The position numbers and the translations under genes were made by a program. The notes under the pieces were generated by a model. It had not been told where the DNA came from and made no database searches. It saw only the letters and a list, made by a program, of their open reading frames with translations. This document shows positions 6,693 through 11,986 of a stretch of 12,034 nucleotides of DNA, one piece after another (the stretch's first letter is position 1; the number at the start of each line of letters is the position of its first letter). The stretch is from a bacterium (GTDB lineage: Bacteria > Patescibacteriota > Minisyncoccia > UBA6257 > 1-14-0-10-44-23): contig JAUYME010000019.1 of the NCBI GenBank assembly GCA_030699515.1, positions 1 through 12,034 of the forward strand. Direction: 5' to 3'.

Positions 6693-7382
6693 ATGGATTT
6701 TTCTAATTTTGAGAAAGGCATAGGGTATAAGTTTAAGAAAAAAGAGCTTCTACAAAGATCATTAACACACCGCTCTTATTTAAACGAAAACCCCAGCTGG
6801 CAGCATCCGCACAACGAGCGACTGGAGTTTTTGGGCGATGCAGTTTTAGAGCTTGCGGTTACGGAAGAACTTTTTAACCGCTATCCAAATAGGCCGGAAG
6901 GGGAGATGACAAGCCTTAGAGCGGCGATGGTTAATACTATTAGTTTGTCCGAAGTTGGCCACAACATTGAGTTAAACGATGCGCTTTTAATGAGTAAGGG
7001 TGAGGCTAGGGATTTGGGACGAGGCAGAGAGGCGATACTTGCCGATGGGGTGGAGGCGGTAATTGGTGCTATTTATTTAGATGGGGGCTACGAAAAGGCA
7101 AAAAATTTCATCTTGGATAATATTTTGGTGAAGCTTTCAAATATTTTGGCGCACAATTTACATATTGATGCTAAAAGCCATCTTCAGGAAAGGGTGCAGG
7201 CTGAAAGAAAGCTTACTCCGCATTATTCTGTTATTTCCGAAGAAGGCCCGGATCACGATAAGCAGTTTACGGTTGGCGTTTATTTCGGTAAAGATTTAAT
7301 CACTGAAGGGGCAGGGCACAGCAAGCATGAGGCTGAAGTGGAAGCAGCACGAAAAGCCCTGGAAAAATTAGAAGAAATCTAA
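6693..7382 (+). CDS. rnc: Ribonuclease III
   Basis: Cleaves double-stranded RNA and processes the rRNA precursor in the cytoplasm. The 229 residues are of normal length. The catalytic domain carries the signature NERLEFLGDAVLEL (41-54) with metal-binding acids E42, E45 and D49, plus D118 and E121 in LADGVEAVIGAIYLDGG. The C-terminal double-stranded RNA-binding domain spans about 158-228 and ends in the usual GHSKHEAEVEAARKAL (208-223). The rnc-smc pairing is common in bacteria and supports both calls. The ATG is preceded by ctatcaattaat with no Shine-Dalgarno, as for most host-like genes here. Confidence 0.97.
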   Translation: MDFSNFEKGIGYKFKKKELLQRSLTHRSYLNENPSWQHPHNERLEFLGDAVLELAVTEELFNRYPNRPEGEMTSLRAAMVNTISLSEVGHNIELNDALLMSKGEARDLGRGREAILADGVEAVIGAIYLDGGYEKAKNFILDNILVKLSNILAHNLHIDAKSHLQERVQAERKLTPHYSVISEEGPDHDKQFTVGVYFGKDLITEGAGHSKHEAEVEAARKALEKLEEI

Positions 7383-7419
7383 TTTTTCCAGAGCTTAAAT
7401 TCGAAATCCTAAGCACGAA

Positions 7420-7435
7420 TCCGCCAGCTGGCGGA
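7420..7435. repeat. 16-bp palindrome tccgccagctggcgga, rnc-smc intergenic copy
   Basis: A perfect palindrome, identical to the copy inside smc at 8974-8989. The rest of the 152-base gap holds aatcctaa/aaatcctaaatccc strings, a tandem caatgttcaatgttcaa (7458-7474), and tacatcctgcgcccta, whose reverse complement resembles the nusB 3' end (aggatgtagggga). The gap seems to consist mostly of repeat fragments. The hairpin aaaaagaaacttttt near 7470-7485 is too weak to call a terminator. Confidence 0.8.
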
Positions 7436-7534
7436 CGAAACAAATCCTAAATCCCAATGTTCAATGTTCAAAAAGAAACTTTTTACAGCGTTTTCTGCAC
7501 CCTACATCCTGCGCCCTATTTCCTCTCTTAATCC

Positions 7535-9817
7535 ATGTATTTAAAGAAACTGGAATTACAAGGCTTTAAATCCTTTGCCAACAAAACGGCAATGGAGTTT
7601 CCCGTTGGTATCACCGGCATTGTTGGTCCAAATGGTAGCGGGAAAAGCAACATTATTGATGCGCTTCGCTGGATTTTGGGTGAGGGCAGTGCTAAAAATT
7701 TGCGTGCCGAAAAGAGCGAGAATTTAATTTTTTCCGGTACAACTTCCAAGCCACGCTCTTCAATGGCGCAGGTAACCGTGAGCTTTGATAACAGCAGCGG
7801 ATTTTTTCCGGTGGATTTTAACGAGGTGGTCATAAGCAGGCGAGTGGCAAAAGACGGAATAAGTAAATATTGGATAAATGAAAGCGAGGTAAGACTGCGT
7901 GATCTTGTAGATTTGTTCTCTCGCTCCAGGCTGGGAACAAAATTTTCAATAATTAACCAGGGAAGCAGCGACTTGTTTATTACCGCCAGTCCAAAGGAAA
8001 GGCGGGAGATGATGGAAGAGATTTTGGGGCTAAGACAATATCAGATAAAACGAAAAGACAGCGAAAACAAGCTGGCAAATACAAGGAATAATCTAGATAA
8101 GGTGAGCGCGCTTTTGGAAGAACTTTTGCCCAGACTTAGGCTTTTGAAACGTCAGAGTAAAAAGTGGCAGCGGCACGAAGAATTAAATCAGGAGCTGGCC
8201 AAAATTGAAAAGCGTTATTTTGGCGCAAGAATTAAACAGCTTAGCGAGAAAGAAGCTGCGCTTAAACCTAGCCAAGAAAATTTAGAAGGGCGTTTTGATA
8301 AGGCGAGAAAAGAGCTGGAGTTTACGAAGCAGAACTTAAAGAAAGTGGAAGAAGCCCAGGTAAATGATGATGATGGCTTTGACGATCAGATTAAACAGCA
8401 ACGAGAACTTTTGGATAAGAAAATGGAGATTTCTTCAGCTTTGGCAAAAATAGAAGCAGAAATAGATTTGCTATCCAGAGTAGAGAACAGGGGCGTTGAT
8501 CATATTAAGCTGGTTTCTGTTGCAAAAAAACTGAAGGAGTTAATTTTAAAAATTAATGAATTGAATTTTGATGATCTAAAAGAGAGGCTGAACGCTTTTT
8601 CAAATGATATTGATAGAGCTTTGGGTCAGAGCGAGAAAAAAGAAATTGACCCGGAGCTTTTGAAGAAGAAGGGAAAATTTGCTTTGGAAATTTCTGAAAT
8701 TGATAAAAAGCTTTATAAATTGCGCGATGAAATGGATAAGGCGCAGTCTAGCGTTAGGGGATTTCACGATGAGTTCAAAGAAGCCTTCTCTAAAATGGAG
8801 AAGGCAAAAGAGCTTTTGCTTTCGCTGGAGGGGCAGCAAAATCAGCTAACTTTGGAGAAGGAGCGCAATGAAATGCATTTTGGAGATTTGAAGGAACAGC
8901 TTGATTATATTGGCCGTCAGGTTTCTGACTTTGCCCCAGCACCAGACGGTGCGGGGCAAGAGGGCGGGGAGAGTCCGCCAGCTGGCGGATTAGCTGATGG
9001 TGAACTTTCAGAGCTAGAGAGATTAATGCTTAAAATGCGCGGCGAGCTGGCAAGTATTGGGGATATAGATCCAAGTTTAATATCTGAATCTAAGGAAGTT
9101 GAAGAGAGATACGAGAATTTAAAAAAGCAAAGTGAAGATTTGGAAAAAGCGGCAAAAGATTTGGAAAAGCTGATTGAAGATTTGAAGAAAAAACTGCACG
9201 ATGAATTTGAAATTGCGCTAAAAAAAGTGAATGAAGAATTTAATAATTATTTTCAGTCTATGTTTAATGGGGGACGCGCTAAGCTCAGCCTTGTTAAGGC
9301 TGAGCAAGTAGCAAGTAGCAAGGAGCAAGGAGTAAGCGAAGGCGACCCGGAACAAAGCGATCCCGAACAAGCCAACCCCGAACAAAGCAACCCTTCGACA
9401 AGCTCAGGGCAAGACGACTCTAGCGAGTCGGCTTCGTACGGGGCTAAAGAGGATAGGAATGTTGGAGGTCTTGATATTAGCCTTTCAATTCCAAGGAAAA
9501 GTATAAAGGGTTTGGAGATGCTTAGCGGAGGGGAGAGAAGTTTGGTTTCTATTGCCGTACTTTTTGCTCTGGTTTCTGTTTCTCCTCCACCATTTTTGGT
9601 TTTAGATGAAGTAGATGCTGCTTTGGATGAGAACAATACAAAGCGTTTTGCCAGTTTGATTCACGAGTTTTCAGAAAAAACGCAGTTTATGGTTGTGACT
9701 CACAACAGAGCAACAATGGGAGAGGCAGATGTGCTGTATGGGGTGACAATGGGCGAGGATGGTACAAGCAAGGTTATTTCTTTGAAGCTAGATCAGGCGA
9801 CTGAAATTGCAGGATAG
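7535..9817 (+). CDS. smc: SMC-family chromosome segregation ATPase, compact and without a recognisable hinge
   Basis: An ABC-type ATPase expected to organise chromosomal DNA. The N-terminal head has the SMC start YLKKLELQGFKSFA (2-15), Walker A GPNGSGKSN (31-39) and the Q-loop at Q142, followed by SPKERREMMEEILG (152-165). Coiled coil follows from about 166. The C-terminal head has signature LSGGERSL (663-670), Walker B FLVLDEVDAALDE (687-699) with E692, and switch H723. Length is 760 residues against about 1,180 for ordinary bacterial SMC. No hinge domain can be recognised, and the arm before the C-terminal head is short. Coil breaks fall near 276-285, 316-324, 345-372 and 465-490. Two stretches look inserted at DNA level: a Pro/Gly linker (465-490) containing a palindromic repeat, and a low-complexity block (about 588-645) between the strand ending AKLSLV and GGLDISLSIP in the head. 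No Shine-Dalgarno is evident. It could act as a reduced SMC or as an SMC-like repair ATPase. Confidence 0.9.
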   Translation: MYLKKLELQGFKSFANKTAMEFPVGITGIVGPNGSGKSNIIDALRWILGEGSAKNLRAEKSENLIFSGTTSKPRSSMAQVTVSFDNSSGFFPVDFNEVVISRRVAKDGISKYWINESEVRLRDLVDLFSRSRLGTKFSIINQGSSDLFITASPKERREMMEEILGLRQYQIKRKDSENKLANTRNNLDKVSALLEELLPRLRLLKRQSKKWQRHEELNQELAKIEKRYFGARIKQLSEKEAALKPSQENLEGRFDKARKELEFTKQNLKKVEEAQVNDDDGFDDQIKQQRELLDKKMEISSALAKIEAEIDLLSRVENRGVDHIKLVSVAKKLKELILKINELNFDDLKERLNAFSNDIDRALGQSEKKEIDPELLKKKGKFALEISEIDKKLYKLRDEMDKAQSSVRGFHDEFKEAFSKMEKAKELLLSLEGQQNQLTLEKERNEMHFGDLKEQLDYIGRQVSDFAPAPDGAGQEGGESPPAGGLADGELSELERLMLKMRGELASIGDIDPSLISESKEVEERYENLKKQSEDLEKAAKDLEKLIEDLKKKLHDEFEIALKKVNEEFNNYFQSMFNGGRAKLSLVKAEQVASSKEQGVSEGDPEQSDPEQANPEQSNPSTSSGQDDSSESASYGAKEDRNVGGLDISLSIPRKSIKGLEMLSGGERSLVSIAVLFALVSVSPPPFLVLDEVDAALDENNTKRFASLIHEFSEKTQFMVVTHNRATMGEADVLYGVTMGEDGTSKVISLKLDQATEIAG
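8974..8989. repeat. 16-bp palindrome tccgccagctggcgga inside smc
   Basis: Identical to the copy at 7420-7435. Within smc it encodes SPPAGG at about 480-485, in a Pro/Gly-rich break of the coiled coil (465-490). A related string (gggcaagagggcgggg) precedes it. Confidence 0.8.
9298..9418 (+). repeat. Repeat-built insert in the smc head: 15-bp tandem units plus a dispersed repeat copy
   Basis: First comes an agtagcaagtagcaaggagc-type string (around 9306-9332). Three 15-base units follow at 9344, 9359 and 9374, each encoding D/N-P-E-Q-S/A. Then cccttcgacaagctcaggg (9391-9409) begins the dispersed repeat shared with nusB and rpsP. All of it is in frame and encodes a Ser/Gln/Asp-rich loop where SMC proteins normally have a short turn between strands. 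Confidence 0.8.
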
Positions 9818-9836
9818 ATATCCTTTGCAATTTCAG
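9801..9836. terminator. Hairpin spanning the smc stop codon, possible transcript-end structure
   Basis: Bases 9801-9811 (ctgaaattgca) pair perfectly with 9826-9836, and ggat/atcc extends the stem inside. The smc TAG (9815-9817) lies near the tip. No T run follows, so it is not a standard intrinsic terminator. It may protect the mRNA 3' end or derive from a palindromic insertion that set the stop codon. Confidence 0.45.
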
Positions 9837-9856
9837 CGTTGGAGATGTTGGACCGC

Positions 9857-9925
9857 TAGCGCTTGCCCGCCAGAGGCCATGCCATAGGCCCTCCAGAGGC
9901 GGATAAACAGGCAAGCGGGTAAATT
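9857..9925. repeat. REP-like nested palindrome, gcttgcccgcc...gcgggtaaatt
   Basis: The outer arms cgcttgcc (9860-9867) and ggcaagcg (9910-9917) enclose two copies of the ccagaggc core and a ggcc-atgccat-aggcc hairpin. It ends with gcgggtaaatt (9915-9925), a motif also found near 6635 and 11923. It looks like a cccgccagaggcggg repeat expanded by a further palindromic segment. Confidence 0.65.
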
Positions 9926-9952
9926 GGAAATGTTGGGAGGTGCAAAGAAAGC

Positions 9953-9994
9953 ACCCACAATCCTGCTGTGCCGCGGCACAGCAGGATTGTGGGT
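9953..9994. repeat. Perfect 42-bp palindrome
   Basis: The arms 9953-9973 and 9974-9994 are exact reverse complements with no spacer; the centre is ccgcgg. Outside, aagcac (9949-9954) can pair with gtgctt (10001-10006) if aggata is bulged. Neither strand has a following T tract, so it is not an ordinary terminator. It lies in the 469-base gap between smc and the GC-rich island. Confidence 0.95.
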
Positions 9995-10020
9995 AGGATA
10001 GTGCTTAACCCGTTCGACGC

Positions 10021-10054
10021 GCATAGTGGTTAACTAGGTGGTTAACCACTATGC
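10021..10054. repeat. 14-bp perfect inverted repeat with a 6-base loop
   Basis: gcatagtggttaac (10021-10034) and its exact reverse complement (10041-10054) flank taggtg. It lies 27 bases past the 42-bp palindrome. It could be a binding site for a dimeric protein or an RNA hairpin; nothing identifies which. Confidence 0.85.
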
Positions 10055-10098
10055 AGACCCATAAAATCGCATGGATACTGGGGTTTGGGGATTATTTT

Positions 10099-10144
10099 AA
10101 AAGAATTATATAATTTATTACATAATAAATTACATAATTCTTTT
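10099..10144. repeat. AT-rich inverted repeat, 22-bp arms
   Basis: Bases 10099-10120 and 10123-10144 are reverse complements with 21 of 22 matching, separated by two bases. The right arm ends in TTTT and the left arm begins with AAAA, so it could act as a weak bidirectional terminator between smc and the convergent island operon. Its A+T content contrasts with the GC-rich palindromes around it. Confidence 0.8.
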
Positions 10145-10206
10145 CCATACGATTTAATTGAAATTAAAAGTGGCCCTTCAATCCTTGCGGACTTCAGGGC
10201 CGTGCG

Positions 10207-10221
10207 CCCGCCAGAGGCGGG
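10207..10221. repeat. REP-like palindrome cccgccagaggcggg
   Basis: A six-base stem pair around aga, of the same type as the repeat at 9857-9925. A looser inverted repeat (ggccct near 10172 and agggcc near 10196) lies just before it. It is the last host-style repeat before the composition shifts to GC-rich. Confidence 0.75.
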
Positions 10222-10280
10222 TGAGTTGGTGGGTTTCACTTTCCCTATTTCACCACTGTGCAGGTGACGCGTTGTCAGAT

Positions 10281-10296
10281 CCAGGACTAGTCCTGG
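10281..10296. repeat. 16-bp palindrome across the lipoprotein stop codon
   Basis: ccaggactagtcctgg is a perfect palindrome; its middle contains the TAG stop of the minus-strand lipoprotein gene. It could form a short hairpin at the end of that transcript, but no T tract follows. Confidence 0.7.
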
Positions 10297-10814
10297 TGGA
10301 GCTTCATCGGGCTGACGATGATCTCCGGCTCGATGTAGACCGGCCGAGCATTGCCCGTTTCCGGGTCGATCAGCATCAGCCAGGTAGCGCTGAGCCCTTC
10401 GGGCATGAAGAGGCCGTTGGGGTCAGGCATGGCCACCGTCACGGCAGGATTCGGCCCACTACCACTCACCGACACTTCCTCCGGCTTGCTCGGATTCGTG
10501 TACTGGACGCTGTAGGGTAGGCCGAAGCCGATGCACTTACCCAGGAACTTCAGCTCGCCGCTGTACTTTGCGACGATGTAGGCGTAGCAGACGAGATCTT
10601 CCTGGTCGCGAAGCTCCAGGATCATCTTCATCAGCTTCCGCTCCTGGAAGTTCTTGATGTTCGGCATGCCGACCTGACGCTCGGCTTCCGCGATCATCTG
10701 CTCGGTTTTCTGCCGCTGCTGCTTGTCCACGGTACCCGGTTCGTCCTTCGTGCAGCCACTCAGGGGAAAGGCCAGCGCGATCAGCGCCAGCATGAGCATG
10801 GTCTTCTTGATCAT
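10287..10814 (-). CDS. Putative lipoprotein, function unknown
   Basis: 175 residues. The start is a lipoprotein signal peptide: MIKK, a hydrophobic stretch, then lipobox LSGC with the lipidated cysteine at 21. The mature protein would be anchored to the outer face of a membrane. An N-terminal charged helical part (about 25-60) is followed by a likely beta-rich part with two further cysteines (in LVCYAYIV and LGKCIGFGLPYSVQYTNP) and the stretch MPDPNGLFMPEGLSATWLM. No enzyme motif is recognised. The start ATG (10814-10812) has Shine-Dalgarno ggagag. The frame is open further upstream, but that part overlaps the preceding gene and lacks a signal sequence. It lies 26 bases after the membrane-protein gene, so the two are probably cotranscribed. 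I have a loose impression of similar pairs in phage or mobile DNA, which I cannot verify. Confidence 0.75.
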   Translation of the reverse strand: MIKKTMLMLALIALAFPLSGCTKDEPGTVDKQQRQKTEQMIAEAERQVGMPNIKNFQERKLMKMILELRDQEDLVCYAYIVAKYSGELKFLGKCIGFGLPYSVQYTNPSKPEEVSVSGSGPNPAVTVAMPDPNGLFMPEGLSATWLMLIDPETGNARPVYIEPEIIVSPMKLHQD

Positions 10815-10840
10815 CAGTCTCTCCTCGGTTGGGGGTTGCT

Positions 10841-11179
10841 CTACTTGCCCATGGCCTGTCGGAAGAAGCTGTACAGCTCCGGATCCTCCAGGTACTTGGG
10901 GTCGAACTGCGCGAAGCGCATGCGCACAGTGCTCTCGATGCCGGATCGGGTCTCGGGGTCTTCCTTGGCCCTGAGCCACTCGAACCGGTACTTGACGAGA
11001 TCCTGCTTCATGCCGTGCACGTAGCTCGGCGTCTGCTCGAAGATTTCGCGCTCGACGGCCGCCTTCTTGGGGCCGAAGAAGCCACGCCACTCGATACCGA
11101 GCCACGTGGCGCCGAATGCCAGCGTTACGATGAACGCCAGACCGAAGATCGATGCTACGATCCATCCGAAGATTCTCAT
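10841..11179 (-). CDS. Small single-pass membrane protein, function unknown
   Basis: 112 residues. A hydrophobic segment at about 4-28 (FGWIVASIFGLAFIVTLAFG and following) suggests an uncleaved N-terminal membrane anchor. A charged, probably helical soluble part follows, with EREIFEQTPSYVHGMKQDL and a C-terminal region RFAQFDPKYLEDPELYSFFR. The start ATG (11179-11177) is well supported by AAGGAGA at 11192-11186 and an upstream promoter. Codon use is GC-rich, as in the lipoprotein gene downstream and unlike the flanking genes. I recognise no family and assign no function. Its steady pairing with the lipoprotein would point to a joint envelope role. Confidence 0.75.
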   Translation of the reverse strand: MRIFGWIVASIFGLAFIVTLAFGATWLGIEWRGFFGPKKAAVEREIFEQTPSYVHGMKQDLVKYRFEWLRAKEDPETRSGIESTVRMRFAQFDPKYLEDPELYSFFRQAMGK

Positions 11180-11185
11180 TTGGGA

Positions 11186-11192
11186 TCTCCTT
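11186..11192 (-). promoter_or_regulatory. Strong Shine-Dalgarno of the island operon
   Basis: On the minus strand AAGGAGA lies 6 bases before the ATG. It is notable because thrS, dnaE, rnc, smc and rpsP lack a good Shine-Dalgarno. This fits a foreign origin and fixes the start of the membrane-protein gene. Confidence 0.8.
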
Positions 11193-11207
11193 GGGTGGGT
11201 TAGGTTG

Positions 11208-11223
11208 GGTCAAAAAACTGACC
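11208..11223. promoter_or_regulatory. Small inverted repeat at the island transcription start
   Basis: ggtca (11208-11212) and tgacc (11219-11223) flank a six-base loop, exactly where transcription from the minus-strand promoter should begin. It may be an operator or a 5' stabilising hairpin. The A/T shift of the island boundary also falls here. Confidence 0.45.
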
Positions 11224-11225
11224 TT

Positions 11226-11254
11226 AGAATAACATTATATTTTGATAGTGTCAA
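11226..11254 (-). promoter_or_regulatory. Promoter of the island operon
   Basis: On the minus strand a perfect -35 TTGACA (11254-11249) is followed by 17 bases and a -10 TATTCT (11231-11226). Transcription would begin near 11219, about 40 bases before the membrane-protein ATG. Confidence 0.7.
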
Positions 11255-11279
11255 GCTAAATTGTGAGTGGAGAAAATAC

Positions 11280-11319
11280 TTGACGATGAGAGTAAATTCC
11301 CGTAGTATTTCTCAATACT
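11280..11319 (+). promoter_or_regulatory. rpsP promoter with an inverted repeat over the -10
   Basis: TTGACG (11280-11285), a 17-base spacer and TAGTAT (11303-11308) give a good promoter. The start would be near 11315, leaving a leader of only about 9 bases before the rpsP ATG, so rpsP may be read nearly leaderless. An inverted repeat agtatt-tctc-aatact (11304-11319) covers the -10 and start, and might be an operator. Confidence 0.65.
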
Positions 11320-11323
11320 GAAT

Positions 11324-11911
11324 ATGTTAAGAATAAGATTTAAAAGAGCCGGGAAGAAAAATCAGCCTGCATATCGTTTGGTTGTTTCGGAGCGCACAAG
11401 AACTCCTTTTGCAAAGGCTAAGGAGGATATTGGTTGGTACAATCCGCACAGTAAAGAGGCTGGAATTGATGCAGACCGAGCCAAGTATTGGCTTTCTGTT
11501 GGGGCTCAACCTAGCGACACCGTTCACAACCTTTTTATTAAGCAAGGTATTATGGAAGGGAAGAAGATTGCGGTTCACTCTCAAAGTAAGAAAGAGGATG
11601 TAGAAGATAGTAGTAAGGAGCAAGCGGAAAAACCAAAAGCAGAAGCTGCTGGAAACGAAGTAGGCGATAAGACAGAGGCTGCTGAAAGCGAAGGAAACGA
11701 AGTAGGCGTAGTAAACGAAGTAGGCGATAAGACAGAGGCTGCTGAAAGCGAAGGAAACGCAGTAGGCGATGGTGCAGAGCAGGCTTCAACGGATCCCGAT
11801 GGAACTAACGATTCATCAGATGAATCGACTTCCGACCCTTCGACCCATTCGACAGGCTCAGGGCAGGCAAGCTCAGGGCAAGACGGGACAAGCGAAAACA
11901 AGGAAAGTTAA
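11324..11911 (+). CDS. rpsP: 30S ribosomal protein S16 with a long repeat-rich C-terminal tail
   Basis: The first 85 or so residues are a complete S16, a small-subunit assembly protein: MLRIRFKRAGKKNQPAYRLV (1-20), then VSERTRTPFAKAKEDIGWYN (21-40), and DRAKYWLSVGAQPSDTV (51-67). The remaining 110 or so residues form an acidic, low-complexity tail rich in Glu, Ser, Gly and Asp. It contains a duplicated 20-residue unit (NEVGDKTEAAESEGNEVGVV type, 111-150) and a tail part encoded by the dispersed cccttcgac repeat. S16 is usually 80-120 residues, so 195 is long. The frame is intact, with no sign of a frameshift. The ATG has no Shine-Dalgarno and follows its own promoter closely. The KH-domain gene comes next, as in many bacteria. 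Confidence 0.95.
   Translation: MLRIRFKRAGKKNQPAYRLVVSERTRTPFAKAKEDIGWYNPHSKEAGIDADRAKYWLSVGAQPSDTVHNLFIKQGIMEGKKIAVHSQSKKEDVEDSSKEQAEKPKAEAAGNEVGDKTEAAESEGNEVGVVNEVGDKTEAAESEGNAVGDGAEQASTDPDGTNDSSDESTSDPSTHSTGSGQASSGQDGTSENKES
11653..11772 (+). repeat. 60-bp tandem duplication in the rpsP tail
   Basis: 11653-11712 and 11713-11772 are adjacent copies; the first 47 bases are identical and 56 of 60 match overall. The period is a multiple of three, so the tail lengthens by 20 residues per unit without breaking the frame. The near identity suggests a recent duplication. Confidence 0.95.
11836..11887 (+). repeat. Dispersed repeat (cccttcgac...ctcaggg family), nested copy in the rpsP 3' end
   Basis: cccttcgac is followed by a second ttcgacaggctcagggcagg and then by caagctcagggcaagacggg, so one and a half to two copies are nested. 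It is in frame and encodes a Ser/Thr/Gly/Gln-rich stretch (DPSTHSTGSGQASSGQDG). The same family is seen at 6527 and 9391. Confidence 0.8.
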
Positions 11912-11922
11912 TCAGAATTTAA

Positions 11923-11949
11923 AATTTACCCGCTTTGGGCGGGAGTAAA
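11923..11949. repeat. REP-like hairpin after rpsP
   Basis: aatttacccgc (11923-11933), ttt and gggcggg form a GC stem with flanking tttac/gtaaa pairing. It is the reverse complement of the gcgggtaaatt motif seen near 6635 and 9915. It lacks a T run, and khpA follows closely, so it may only slow transcription. Confidence 0.6.
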
Positions 11950-11986
11950 AGGTCGGTTTGATAGACAGAAACACAGAATTACTGAA

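Larger units (their letters stand above)
10245..11207 (-). other. GC-rich two-gene island, probably acquired DNA
   Basis: From about 10245 to 11207 the sequence becomes clearly GC-rich with G/C-ending codons, then returns to AT-rich at about 11210. It holds two minus-strand genes opposite in direction to smc and rpsP. Both have strong Shine-Dalgarno sequences, unlike their neighbours. It lies inside a normally conserved cluster (rnc-smc ... rpsP-khpA). No integrase, transposase or clear target duplication is visible, so the means of entry is unknown. The limits are approximate and judged by eye. Confidence 0.6.

Noticed and set aside
9344..9388. Tandem units as a CRISPR-like array
   Set aside because: Units are 15 bases, directly adjacent with no spacers, and in frame inside smc. 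No CRISPR array is seen anywhere in the window.
10005..10055. Possible tRNA because of cccgttcgacgcg
   Set aside because: No acceptor, D or anticodon stems can be formed around it; the sequence is instead part of the 14-bp inverted repeat region.
10245..11207. The GC-rich island as an assembly chimera or contamination
   Set aside because: Both flanks carry the same host-style genes and repeat families, so a simple end-joining chimera is unlikely. Not excluded without read coverage.
10815..11213. Upstream extension of the lipoprotein frame to a protein of 308 residues
   Set aside because: It overlaps the membrane-protein gene in another frame and would bury the signal peptide and lipobox in mid-protein. 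High GC content alone explains the lack of stops.
11550..11901. Minus-strand open frames opposite the rpsP tail
   Set aside because: They are by-products of the biased, repeated coding sequence of rpsP; their own translation is repetitive and lacks start signals.
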